Assembly (NCBI GenBank): GCA_021806045.1
Contig: JAJZDI010000016.1
Span: 1 to 64,000 of the forward strand
Length of the DNA stretch: 64,000 nt
From: Actinomycetes bacterium
Lineage (GTDB): Bacteria > Actinomycetota > Acidimicrobiia > Acidimicrobiales > RAAP-2
Direction of reading: 5' to 3'
Below the pieces are notes generated by a model. That model worked only from the letters and a program-made list of their open reading frames with translations. It was not told the origin of the DNA and did not search any database. This document shows positions 24,180-31,893 of this stretch, in pieces. How positions within the stretch are numbered: the first letter of the stretch is position 1; every line of letters starts with the position of its first letter. The position numbers were made by a program, and so were the translations under genes.

Positions 24180-24196
24180 CCGCACGGCGCGTGCGG
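24180..24196. terminator. Hairpin between convergent genes
   Basis: CCGCACG-GCG-CGTGCGG is a 7-bp perfect stem in the 54 bp between the YgjP-type gene and the convergent hydrolase gene, where a bidirectional terminator is expected. No U-tract follows, as is common in GC-rich actinobacteria. Confidence 0.5.
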
Positions 24197-24207
24197 GGGC
24201 CTCCCCC

Positions 24208-25107
24208 TCAGTCGGCCAGGAAGGCGGTGATCGTCGCCACCGTCCACTCCGGCACCTCCAGCATGGGCACGTGCCCCACGCCCGGTGCCACCTCGAGGGT
24301 CCAGTCCGGATGGTCCCGGAGGGCCTGCCTGGCCACGGCCACCGGGACGAGGACGTCTCGCTCGCCGTGGAGGAGCAGGGTGGGGGCGGCGATGCGACCG
24401 AGAGAGCGCCGCAGCGTGGCCGGACGCACCAGGGCGGCCGTCAGCGACCGGGCCGAAGCCAGGTAGGCGGTGTCCGCCGCCGCCCGGTCGATGGAGGCCG
24501 TCAGTGCCACGTGGGCGTCGACCACCGCGGGATCCACCCGCCCTGGGTCGGAGCAGCACATCCGCAGCACGCGCCGGACGCTCTGCTCGGGCGTGGTGCG
24601 CCGGCGACGTTCGGCCAGGAACCGCTCGCCGAGCCCGGGCACCGCACATGCCACGAAGTTGGCGACGATGCGCGGGTGAGGGATGGCCGGCATGGCCGCC
24701 GGCAGCGCCGGGTCGACCAGGACCAGTCGATCGACCAGCTCGGGGCGTTCCGATGCGACCAGCGCCGCCACCAGGCCGCCCATCGAATTGCCCACCAACA
24801 TCACCGGGCCGGCACCCAGCGCGTCGAGCACGCCGGTGACCACGGCCACGTGTCCGGCCAGGTCGGGCAGGCGGCCGGCGGCCGGCGTCCGTCCGTGGCC
24901 GACCAGGTCGACCGCCACCACCCGCCCCAGCTCGGCCAGGCCGGGAGCGACCGCCAGCCAGTTCAGGTGCGAGCCGCCCAGCCCGTGGAGGCAGACGATG
25001 GTCGGCCCGTCCCTGCCCCCGGGCCCGCCCAGGTCGGCGACGTGCACGGGACCCCCGACGTCGACCATGGTCGAGGTGACCGTTGGGAGCTCTCGGCTGA
25101 TCGGCAC
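24208..25107 (-). CDS. Alpha/beta-hydrolase fold protein
   Basis: A 299-residue hydrolase. HGLGGSHLNW near 41-50 forms the oxyanion region, GNSMGG has the nucleophile Ser108, the acid is probably the Asp in HGERDVLVPV near 255, and the His is in GVGHVPMLE near 280. A cap domain sits between about 130 and 220. It belongs to the broad esterase/epoxide hydrolase/C-C hydrolase group, and the substrate cannot be read from sequence. Start GTG 25107 follows 9 bp after the upstream DUF167 stop, so it may be the last gene of a short operon with DUF167 and the exonuclease. Confidence 0.88.
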   Translation of the reverse strand: MPISRELPTVTSTMVDVGGPVHVADLGGPGGRDGPTIVCLHGLGGSHLNWLAVAPGLAELGRVVAVDLVGHGRTPAAGRLPDLAGHVAVVTGVLDALGAGPVMLVGNSMGGLVAALVASERPELVDRLVLVDPALPAAMPAIPHPRIVANFVACAVPGLGERFLAERRRRTTPEQSVRRVLRMCCSDPGRVDPAVVDAHVALTASIDRAAADTAYLASARSLTAALVRPATLRRSLGRIAAPTLLLHGERDVLVPVAVARQALRDHPDWTLEVAPGVGHVPMLEVPEWTVATITAFLAD

Positions 25108-25116
25108 GTGCCGAAC

Positions 25117-25422
25117 CTACCGGTCCTGGCCGCCCCGCACGCCGTTGCCCGGCGGCAGTGCCAGGAGCGCCAACAACCGGTCCGGATCGCCTCCCTCCAC
25201 GTCGAGGACCTTCGTACGCGCCGTGGCGCCCGAGCGCAGGGTCACCTGGGCACGGGGCACGCCGAAGGCGGCCGCCACTGCGTCCACCACCGCCCGAGTG
25301 GCCCGGCCGTCCGCAGCGGGCGCAGCAACCCGCACGGTCAGCACCGGGGGTTCGCCGTCACCGAACCTGCCGCCCACCGCGGTGGTGCGTGCCCCGGGAT
25401 GGACCCGCACCGTCACCCGCAC
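25117..25422 (-). CDS. DUF167 (YggU-family) protein
   Basis: A 101-residue YggU/DUF167 protein of about normal family length. RVTVRVHPGARTTAVGG at the N-terminus and the DGRATRAVVDAVAAAFGVP helix with VTLRSGATARTKVL strand follow the family pattern. GTG 25422 is chosen because a GGGGGAA ribosome-binding site lies about 7 bases upstream and translation begins at the conserved first strand; longer starts run into Arg-rich sequence. Function is not established. It lies between the exonuclease and hydrolase genes. Confidence 0.83.
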   Translation of the reverse strand: MRVTVRVHPGARTTAVGGRFGDGEPPVLTVRVAAPAADGRATRAVVDAVAAAFGVPRAQVTLRSGATARTKVLDVEGGDPDRLLALLALPPGNGVRGGQDR

Positions 25423-25507
25423 GATCGGTTCCCCCAGCCTCGGTGCACCGGCACGGTCCCGCGCCCCACGACCCAGATCGGCACCGCCCTCATCAGCGCA
25501 GCCCCGC

Positions 25508-26227
25508 TCAGCGTCGGCGGACGGCCACCGGTGCGCCGACCGCTCCCGGCCACACGGAGCGGCGTGCGGCGCCCAGCGCCTCGGCCACGCCGAGGACGGC
25601 ATCGCCCACCTCGACGCGCACCGCAGCGAGGAGCTCCACCGTCACCATGCAGTCGCCCAGTGCACTGTGGTGATCCCCCCACGTGAGCCCGTAGCGGTCA
25701 CAGCAGTCGGGGAGGGTGGCCCGGCCATAGAGGCTGAGGTGGTCCCTCGCCACCTGGAGGGTGTCGATGGTGACGAGGTCGGCAACCGGAACGTTGGCAC
25801 CGGCCCGAGCCGCTTCGGCGGCGAGGAAGGGCAGGTCGAATCGGACGATGTTGTGACCCACCACGACACGCCCGCTGAACAGGTGGGCCAGATAGGGATG
25901 GACGTCCGCGTACGTCGGCGCACCCGACACCATCGCCTCGGTGATCCCGTGGACGTGGGTCGGGCCCGGGTCGCGGGCCGGGTCCAGCAGGGTGGCGAAC
26001 TCGGTCTCGACGGCGCCCGAGCCGTCGACGAGGACGACTGCGACCTCGACCACCCGGTCCCGCTGCGGCGAGAACCCGGTCGTCTCCACGTCGACGACGG
26101 CGAACCCACCCCCCGTGGTCGCACCTGTGGCTGGTGCTGGCTGCCCGGTCACCTCGGGCCCGGCCGCCCCTGACTCCGCCTGTGATGGCGTCGCCTCGTC
26201 CGACATCGGAAGTGCGGTGGGGTCCAC
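25508..26227 (-). CDS. DnaQ-like 3'-5' exonuclease (DEDDh)
   Basis: A 239-residue DnaQ/PolC-type exonuclease domain. DVETTG near 48-53 carries the first Asp and Glu; VVGHNIVRFDLPFL near 118-131 holds the second; the Exo III His and Asp lie in HHSALGDCMV near 208. An Ala/Pro-rich disordered N-terminus of about 35 residues precedes the domain; the GTG at 26227 or the ATG eight codons in (26206) could be used. This family does proofreading or DNA-end processing; as a stand-alone gene it could be a repair exonuclease. It is divergent from the LLM oxidoreductase. Confidence 0.87.
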   Translation of the reverse strand: MDPTALPMSDEATPSQAESGAAGPEVTGQPAPATGATTGGGFAVVDVETTGFSPQRDRVVEVAVVLVDGSGAVETEFATLLDPARDPGPTHVHGITEAMVSGAPTYADVHPYLAHLFSGRVVVGHNIVRFDLPFLAAEAARAGANVPVADLVTIDTLQVARDHLSLYGRATLPDCCDRYGLTWGDHHSALGDCMVTVELLAAVRVEVGDAVLGVAEALGAARRSVWPGAVGAPVAVRRR

Positions 26228-26247
26228 CAGCCCACCTTACGGCGCAC

Positions 26248-26275
26248 GGCCGCAGCCCGCAGGCCGCAGCCCGCA
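26248..26275. repeat. Tandem 14-bp repeat, two copies
   Basis: GGCCGCAGCCCGCA occurs twice in tandem in the divergent promoter between the exonuclease and the LLM oxidoreductase, with a partial third copy. Probably slippage; no role is suggested. Confidence 0.7.
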
Positions 26276-26359
26276 GGCCGCGGGTCAACGCTGGCGGCAC
26301 GGCGGGCGGTCGGCCATGCTGGCGCCCGTCCCGGCACGGCCCCGACCTCGGAGGTCCAC

Positions 26360-27427
26360 GTGGCCAATTGGCTCCTCATCCACGAACTGCGGGCACCCGA
26401 CGGGACGACACCCCGCGACGACCTCTACCGGGCCGCCCTCGATATGACCGCCTGGGCCGAAGGCGCCGGCTGCCCCCGGGTGGTGCTCTCCGAGCACCAC
26501 GGCGCCGACGACGGCTACCTCCCCTCGCCGTTCGTCTTCGGCGCGGCGGTGGCGGCGCGTACCGAGCGCATCCGGATCATGATCTCGGCCCTGGTGCTGC
26601 CCCTGCGGGACCCGTTCTCGGTGGCCGAGGACGTCGCCGTCCTCGACGTGGTGAGCGGGGGCCGGGTGGAGCTCACCGTCGTGGCCGGGTACGTCCCCGA
26701 CGAGTTCGCCATGTTCGGGGTGCCGTTCGCGTCGCGGGGCACCGAACTGGAGGAACGCCTCGCCGCCCTGGTCGATGCCCTCGAGGGCCGGCCGGCCACC
26801 TTCCGGGGCCGCACCGCGGCCGTCACCCCCCGCCCCCTCCAACGCCCCCGGCCGTTCCTGGTGGTGGGTGGGCGGGCGCCCCGCCGGGCCGCCCGTTTCG
26901 GCGACGCGTTCCTCCCGCCGGTGGCCGACGAGCGCCTGGCTGACGCCTACCGGGCCGAGTGTCGACGCCTGGGAAAGGGTGACGGCATCCTGCTGTGGCC
27001 GGGCGGCCCGTCGTGGGTGTTCGTGGCTGACGATCCCGAGGCCGCATGGGCCACCCTGCGCCCCCACGTGGAGGCCGAGGCCCGTTCGTACGCGACGTGG
27101 GCCGCCGCCTCGACCGGCTCGAGCCCGTGGGAGGGCCACGCCGACGCGGCGTCGGTGCGGGCGTCGGGGCAGGTGGCGGTGGTCACGCCCGACGGGTGCG
27201 TATCCCTCGCCCGGTCACTCGGCCCGTTGGCGGCCCTCAACCTCAAGCCGCTGGTGGGCGGGCTCGACCCCGCCGTGGGCTGGCGGTCGCTGGAGCTGTT
27301 CGTGGACCGGGTGCTGCCTCACCTGGACGGCGGGGCCGGCGCTGCCACTGACGGGCCGACCGACGTGTCCGCCGGCACCGGTACGGGGATCGGTACCGCC
27401 TCCGGCGTTCCGGCCTCGTCCGACTGA
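26360..27427 (+). CDS. LLM-class flavin-dependent oxidoreductase
   Basis: A 355-residue TIM-barrel luciferase-like monooxygenase family member. Conserved elements include LSEHHGADDGYLPSPF near 42-58, ISALVLPLRDPFSVAEDVAVLDVVSGGRVELTV near 74-105 and GGRAPRRAARFGDAFLPP near 170-190. Substrate could be an alkane sulfonate, a heterocycle or an F420-dependent substrate, and this cannot be settled from sequence. GTG 26360 has a GGAGGT ribosome-binding site 5 bases upstream. The Thr/Gly-rich C-terminal tail of about 25 residues is unstructured. Confidence 0.88.
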   Translation: MANWLLIHELRAPDGTTPRDDLYRAALDMTAWAEGAGCPRVVLSEHHGADDGYLPSPFVFGAAVAARTERIRIMISALVLPLRDPFSVAEDVAVLDVVSGGRVELTVVAGYVPDEFAMFGVPFASRGTELEERLAALVDALEGRPATFRGRTAAVTPRPLQRPRPFLVVGGRAPRRAARFGDAFLPPVADERLADAYRAECRRLGKGDGILLWPGGPSWVFVADDPEAAWATLRPHVEAEARSYATWAAASTGSSPWEGHADAASVRASGQVAVVTPDGCVSLARSLGPLAALNLKPLVGGLDPAVGWRSLELFVDRVLPHLDGGAGAATDGPTDVSAGTGTGIGTASGVPASSD

Positions 27428-27436
27428 CCGGGCCCA

Positions 27437-27467
27437 GCCCGCCACCGTCCAGATGACCGGGGCGGGC
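27437..27467. terminator. Possible bidirectional hairpin
   Basis: GCCCGCC at 27437-27443 pairs with GGCGGGC at 27461-27467 across a 17-nt loop, between the convergent LLM oxidoreductase and MFS genes. Large loop; moderate support. Confidence 0.35.
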
Positions 27468-27488
27468 CGGGTGGCCGGCAGCCAGGTA

Positions 27489-29417
27489 CTACGCGTTCGC
27501 CTTCTCCAACTTGGCCAGGGCGGCCTCGACGTCGGCACGGTGCTGACGGGCGTCCTCGTGGGCCTTGCCCGGGCTCCACCGTCCCTTGGTCAGGAAGATC
27601 GTCGGGATGAAGAGGATCATGCCGCCGATGCACACCCAGAACCAGTGCTGCCACTGGTGGGGCGAGTTGTTCACGCCGTTCTGGAGGGCGACGAGCTCGC
27701 TCTGGTGGGCGGCCAGGTAGTTGAGCTCCGCCGAGTACGGGACCACCAGGGTGGTGAGCTGCTTCTGGTACTTGACCAGCTCGCCGAAGACGGTCGGGCC
27801 GAGCTGCTTCTGGGCGGCGGCGATGTTGGCCGGCGTGAGCGCCTTGGACAGCGCGCTGACCACCGGGACGTTCTGTGGCTCGTTCAGGGTCTTCAGCAGC
27901 GATGAATGGGCCACGGCGAACGCCACCGACTGCGGGTGGTCCGTCTGGAAGGCCAGCACGTTGGTGTTGGTGCCGGGGATGGTGGCGGTGGCGATCGGCT
28001 GGTTGTCCACCACCGGGTTGACGCTGGAGATCACCATCGGCAGGAAGATGAACGAGATGCCCACCACCAGGCGGAGCAGCCATCCCCACAGGGCGAGGCC
28101 CGTGGCTACCAGCGCCGGGTTCTTCTCCTCCACCGTCTCGGTGTAGGCGGCCATCCACGGTGCGTAGGTGAAGGAAAGGAACGCGGCCAGGAAGATCCCG
28201 ATCACCACCAGCGTGTAGTAGCCGGTGTGCGAGTGGCTGGCCTGGGCCAGGAACACGATCAGCATCGCGATGGAACCGAGTGCGCCGAGGAACATGAACG
28301 GCTTGCGCACCCGGAGCTTGTCGGAGAGGTAGCCGCCGATGACCAGCGCCACCGCGTCCGCCCCCCAGAACCAGGTGTTGAGGCCGTTGGCCTGTGCCAC
28401 GGAGAAGTACGAATGGTCGGCGTTCTGGAACGTCGTCGACCAGTAGATGGTGAAGAAGCCCGAGGCGGCGTAGTAGATGAGCAGGAACACGGCGATGCCG
28501 AGGGCCGAGAAGATGAGGTCGGGCTTGGCGATCTGGCGCCAGGGCTTGGCCGTGGCCTCGGCCAGCTCCTTCTCGGTGATGCCCCGGGCTCGGGCCTCGA
28601 TGAGGGCCTGGTCACGGGCGGAGACCATCAGCTGGTCCCGCAGGCGGGACGACAGGTCCTTCATGAACAGGAGGGCCAGGACGAACAGGCCGATCGACGA
28701 CAGACCGGAGATGACGAACTGGCTCTGCCAGCCGCTGCCGTCGGGGTGGATGAAGTGGCTGAGCGTGTGGTTGGCCACGATGCTGGTGATGAGGCTGCCC
28801 GCCACCGGTCCGATGGTCCAGAACCCCATGGCCGAGGCTCTACCCAGCTGGGGACTGAAGTCCCGAACCAGTGCCGGTGTCGCCACCAGAATGGCCCCCT
28901 CCACCAGGCCGATGGCGGAGATGACGATGGCGAAGCCCCACTTGGTCGACACGTTGGGCACCCCGATCGCCACCAGGAGCCCCACGATGAGCAGGCCGTA
29001 GATGACGACGTTGGCACGTCCCAACCGGTCGGTCTGGCTGGCCGGGAGCGAGGCGAAGGCGCCGATCAGGTTGGAGATGATGACGATCCACACGTAGAAG
29101 CTGAACGACATGTGGAACGACCGCAGGATGTTCGGCGTGACACCGGTCTGCGTGTAGTACGTGTAGTAGAGGACGATGGTGGCCGCCACGGCGAGCGCCA
29201 GGTACCCGGTGCGCTTGCCGGTCGACGGGTACTCGTCGATCTCGTGCTGGAAGAGGAAGCGGAACAGCGGGCTTCGTTCCCGCTTGCCGGTGGTGGTCGG
29301 CGCCTTGGCTCGCGGCGTGCTCGCCTTCTCGCCATTGCCGCCCTCGTCACCGGCCGACGGAGCGTCCGCTGCGCTCTTCTCGTCCGCGTCTCCGGTCGGC
29401 TTGTCGTCGGAACTCAT
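27489..29417 (-). CDS. MFS transporter with large extracytoplasmic insertion
   Basis: A 642-residue major-facilitator carrier. A charged N-terminal tail of about 65 residues is followed by twelve predicted helices, with the MFS loop 2-3 motif in the form SLPASQTDRLGRANVV. Unusually, about 140 residues separate the last two helices (VNPVVDNQPIATATI... to SPHQWQHWFWV), a mostly helical, non-membrane, outward-facing insertion rich in Gln and Ala. The protein ends in a basic, Ala-rich coiled tail. Start ATG 29417 is preceded by GGGGGGA. Substrate is unknown. Locally it is convergent with the LLM oxidoreductase and adjacent to the acyl-CoA locus, so import of a catabolic acid is possible but unproven. 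Confidence 0.82.
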   Translation of the reverse strand: MSSDDKPTGDADEKSAADAPSAGDEGGNGEKASTPRAKAPTTTGKRERSPLFRFLFQHEIDEYPSTGKRTGYLALAVAATIVLYYTYYTQTGVTPNILRSFHMSFSFYVWIVIISNLIGAFASLPASQTDRLGRANVVIYGLLIVGLLVAIGVPNVSTKWGFAIVISAIGLVEGAILVATPALVRDFSPQLGRASAMGFWTIGPVAGSLITSIVANHTLSHFIHPDGSGWQSQFVISGLSSIGLFVLALLFMKDLSSRLRDQLMVSARDQALIEARARGITEKELAEATAKPWRQIAKPDLIFSALGIAVFLLIYYAASGFFTIYWSTTFQNADHSYFSVAQANGLNTWFWGADAVALVIGGYLSDKLRVRKPFMFLGALGSIAMLIVFLAQASHSHTGYYTLVVIGIFLAAFLSFTYAPWMAAYTETVEEKNPALVATGLALWGWLLRLVVGISFIFLPMVISSVNPVVDNQPIATATIPGTNTNVLAFQTDHPQSVAFAVAHSSLLKTLNEPQNVPVVSALSKALTPANIAAAQKQLGPTVFGELVKYQKQLTTLVVPYSAELNYLAAHQSELVALQNGVNNSPHQWQHWFWVCIGGMILFIPTIFLTKGRWSPGKAHEDARQHRADVEAALAKLEKANA

Positions 29418-29558
29418 GCGTCCCCCCAGCGTGGTCGTGTCGGACAGGTACCTGCCCCGGGGTGTGACCGTAGTGCAACCGCAGGACCTGCGTGGGGAAC
29501 GCCACCGTGTCGGACGCGTCCGAGCGTGGAGTGGGCCAGTGACGAGCGCTCCGGGCGC

Positions 29559-29632
29559 GCCGCCCAGCCCGTCAGCCGCCCAGCCCGTCAGCCGCCCAGC
29601 CCGTCAGCCGCCCAGCCCGTCAGCCGCCCAGC
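29559..29632. repeat. 16-bp tandem repeat, about 4.6 copies
   Basis: GCCGCCCAGCCCGTCA repeats at 29559, 29575, 29591 and 29607, with a partial fifth copy. Each unit contains the complement of a Gly-Gly-stop sequence, so the last copies form the 3' end and stop codon of the acyl-CoA dehydrogenase gene and the rest are duplicated stop regions. Confidence 0.95.
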
Positions 29633-30750
29633 ACCGCGACCGCCACCCGCTCCTCGCAGGCCCGCGTGTCCCACCACGACAGTTGGAGCGCCTTGGCCCG
29701 CCGGAAGTAGAGCTGGATGTCGAATTCGAGGGTGAAGCCGATGCCGCCGAAGATCTGCTGGGCGGTCGCCGTCACGTCGCGGAACGTCTGGCAGGCGAAC
29801 ATCTTGGCCATGGGGGCCAGCTTCGCCACGTCGTGGCCGGCCGCCCGGGCCCACGCAGCCTCGTGCACGAGGACCTCGGCGCCGTCGACGGCGGTGGCCG
29901 CATCGGCCAGGTAGTGGGCCAGGGCCTGGAAGGCTCCCAGCGGCTTGTCGAACTGCCGGCGGTCCTTCGCGTACTGGACGGTGATCTCGAGCGCGTACCG
30001 GGCGCCGCCCACCGCCTGGGCCGCGGCCAGGATGGCCCCGTCGGCCATCACCGCCTCCCATGTCGCCCACCCCGTGCCGGCATCACCGATCCGGGCCGAG
30101 GCGTCGACCCGCACGTCGTCCAGCACCACCTCGTACTGGGTGTCCGAGGCGACGGAGAACTGCTGGGTGAGGGTGACCCCCGGCGCCGCCGGGTCGACCA
30201 GGAACAGGTCGACGGCCCCGGGCGCGTCGCCCGTGCGGGCCAACACCACCAGGCGGGTGGCGGCGCCGGCGAAGGGCACATGGCGCTTGGTCCCCGACAG
30301 CACGAACCCGTCCCCGTCGGCGGTCGCCGTCACCGTCACGCCCATCGGTGAGTACCCCCCCTCGGGCTCCAGCCACGCCGGGGTGAGGATGGCCTCACCC
30401 GAGCTGATGCGGGGCAGCCACGCCGCACGCTGGTCGTCGCTGCCCGAGCGGGCCAGGGCACCGGCGGCCAGCACGCAGCTGGCGAAGTGCGGTGTCGGCA
30501 CGAGGGCACGGCCCAGCTCCTCGTAGAGGACGACGCCCTCGAGGGCGGTCATCCCCGACCCCCCGTGCTCCTCGGGAACGAGGAGGCCGAGCAGGTCGAG
30601 CTCGGCCAGCTGCTTCCACAGGTCGACCGGGTAGCCCACCGGATCGTCCTCCAGGTCGCGCACGACCGAGAGGGGCGCGCTGGAGGCGAACAGGGACCGC
30701 ACCGTGTCACGCAGCATCTCCTGCTCGGGTCCGAATTCGAGGTCCAGCAT
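29620..30750 (-). CDS. Acyl-CoA dehydrogenase, short form
   Basis: A 376-residue FAD-dependent acyl-CoA dehydrogenase. LEFGPEQEMLRDTVRSLF at the N-terminus and the PEEHGGSGM, FVLSGTKRHVPFA, and QQIFGGIGFTLEFDIQLYFRRAK blocks define the family. The start is ATG 30750; an upstream frame adds unrelated Gly/Pro-rich sequence. It is shorter than the dehydrogenase at 33153 and more diverged at the C-terminus. In actinobacterial side-chain degradation such genes often pair with a second dehydrogenase to form a heterotetramer, and both lie in this operon. The stop codon falls in the 16-bp tandem repeats. It follows the MaoC gene by 79 bp. Confidence 0.9.
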   Translation of the reverse strand: MLDLEFGPEQEMLRDTVRSLFASSAPLSVVRDLEDDPVGYPVDLWKQLAELDLLGLLVPEEHGGSGMTALEGVVLYEELGRALVPTPHFASCVLAAGALARSGSDDQRAAWLPRISSGEAILTPAWLEPEGGYSPMGVTVTATADGDGFVLSGTKRHVPFAGAATRLVVLARTGDAPGAVDLFLVDPAAPGVTLTQQFSVASDTQYEVVLDDVRVDASARIGDAGTGWATWEAVMADGAILAAAQAVGGARYALEITVQYAKDRRQFDKPLGAFQALAHYLADAATAVDGAEVLVHEAAWARAAGHDVAKLAPMAKMFACQTFRDVTATAQQIFGGIGFTLEFDIQLYFRRAKALQLSWWDTRACEERVAVAVLGG

Positions 30751-30829
30751 GGTCAGTGCTCCAGTCGGTGGTCGGGGGCCGATCGGGCCGTCATTGCAAG
30801 GCGGGCCGTAAGGGCTGTGCGGGCTGGCG

Positions 30830-31321
30830 TCACGGTTGCCACCGGTCGCCACGGCGCTCCCACGGGTTGTCGTCAGGTGTCGCCGGCACCGCCACCCGGA
30901 CCCGGCACCCGGTCTTCAGGTCGCCGTCGACGGACAGGGTGACCTCGAGGGTGACCCAGCCGCATCCGGCGTCGTCCGTCGCCACGTCGACCACGTCACC
31001 CCGGAACACCATGGTGTCGCCTGGGAAGATCGATCCCTTCATGGTGAACGTCATCCGCCCCAACCGCCCGAGGGGACCGGTCCAGTCCGTGACGAACCGC
31101 TCGAACCAGGCGGCCTGATTGGGGGTGTTGAGGAAGATGTCGCGCACGCCGTTGCGCTGCTGGGCGAAGTCCCGGTCGTGGTGCATGGGACGCCAGTCCC
31201 GGGTGGCCAGGCTGCCCAGCACCACGGTGGTGGCGGTGACGTCGACGGCCAGCTCCGACAGGTGGTCGCCGGCCCGCACGTCGCCGAGGAGGCGGGGGGG
31301 CGCCGGTGCGGTCGCGCTCAT
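30830..31321 (-). CDS. MaoC-like hotdog dehydratase
   Basis: A 163-residue hotdog-fold hydratase subunit. The HHDRDFAQQRNGVRDIFLNTPNQAAWFERF block near 48-78 is the MaoC helix and active-site region; DWRPMHHD includes the aspartate/histidine pair of this hydratase class. ATG 31321 overlaps the previous gene's stop (31318) by 4 bp, so it is co-translated with a second hydratase-like subunit, as in the MaoC pairs of steroid side-chain degradation where a heteromer acts on long CoA esters. It would hydrate an enoyl-CoA made by the linked dehydrogenases. Substrate not predictable. Confidence 0.87.
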   Translation of the reverse strand: MSATAPAPPRLLGDVRAGDHLSELAVDVTATTVVLGSLATRDWRPMHHDRDFAQQRNGVRDIFLNTPNQAAWFERFVTDWTGPLGRLGRMTFTMKGSIFPGDTMVFRGDVVDVATDDAGCGWVTLEVTLSVDGDLKTGCRVRVAVPATPDDNPWERRGDRWQP

Positions 31322-31893
31322 CGTGCACCCCCTGCCATCTCGGCGCGGGCAGGCACACCGTCGCCCGCGGCACCACCGTCCGCCTCCGGCCGCCGGTAGC
31401 CGAAACCGGTGTAGCTCTCCACCCCGACGAGGTCGCCGTGCTGGTTGCGGTATTCGACGTCGATGACCCAGAACCGCCCCGTGCCGAGCTTGGTCGTCTT
31501 CGGCCCGCTGACCGAGCGCAGCACCTGGCAGGTGGTCAACCGGTCCCCGGGGCGCACCGGCTCGTGGAAGACGATGGTGTTCTCGCTCATGATCGCCTCG
31601 GGGAGCCCGAGGCCCTCCTTCAGGTCGAAGTGGACCTGGAGGGGCAGAGCCTGGGTGGTGCGTCCCGGCGCCCAGTGGTGGGGGCGGAACCACACCGAGA
31701 TCATGGTGGGGGGCGCGATGGGCCCGCCGGTGACCGCCTCGGCCACCTCGTCGTCCCAGAACAGGGGGTTGCCGTTCTCCACCGACGCGCACGATGTCCA
31801 GATGTAGCCGCGCTCGACGGGGAACTCCCCTTCCTCCTCGTAGCAGCGGACGCCGATCCGGCTCTCGATGTCGGCCTCGGTGATGGCGCTCAC
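31318..31893 (-). CDS. FAS1-like/MaoC N-terminal hydratase subunit
   Basis: A 191-residue hotdog protein of the FAS1-type dehydratase N-terminal class (ENGNPLFWDDEVAEA near 38-52, IAPPTMISVWFR near 58-70). Such subunits pair with the MaoC-type protein encoded next to it, the paired halves forming the active hydratase. GTG 31893 overlaps the CaiB stop by 4 bp, so three genes in a row are translationally coupled. The LGTGRFWVIDVEYRNQHGDLV stretch is the usual second half of the hotdog sheet. Confidence 0.87.
   Translation of the reverse strand: MSAITEADIESRIGVRCYEEEGEFPVERGYIWTSCASVENGNPLFWDDEVAEAVTGGPIAPPTMISVWFRPHHWAPGRTTQALPLQVHFDLKEGLGLPEAIMSENTIVFHEPVRPGDRLTTCQVLRSVSGPKTTKLGTGRFWVIDVEYRNQHGDLVGVESYTGFGYRRPEADGGAAGDGVPARAEMAGGAR

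Noticed and set aside
26248-26275. Operator-like repeat between exonuclease and LLM genes
   Set aside because: Simple GC slippage repeat with no inverted symmetry.
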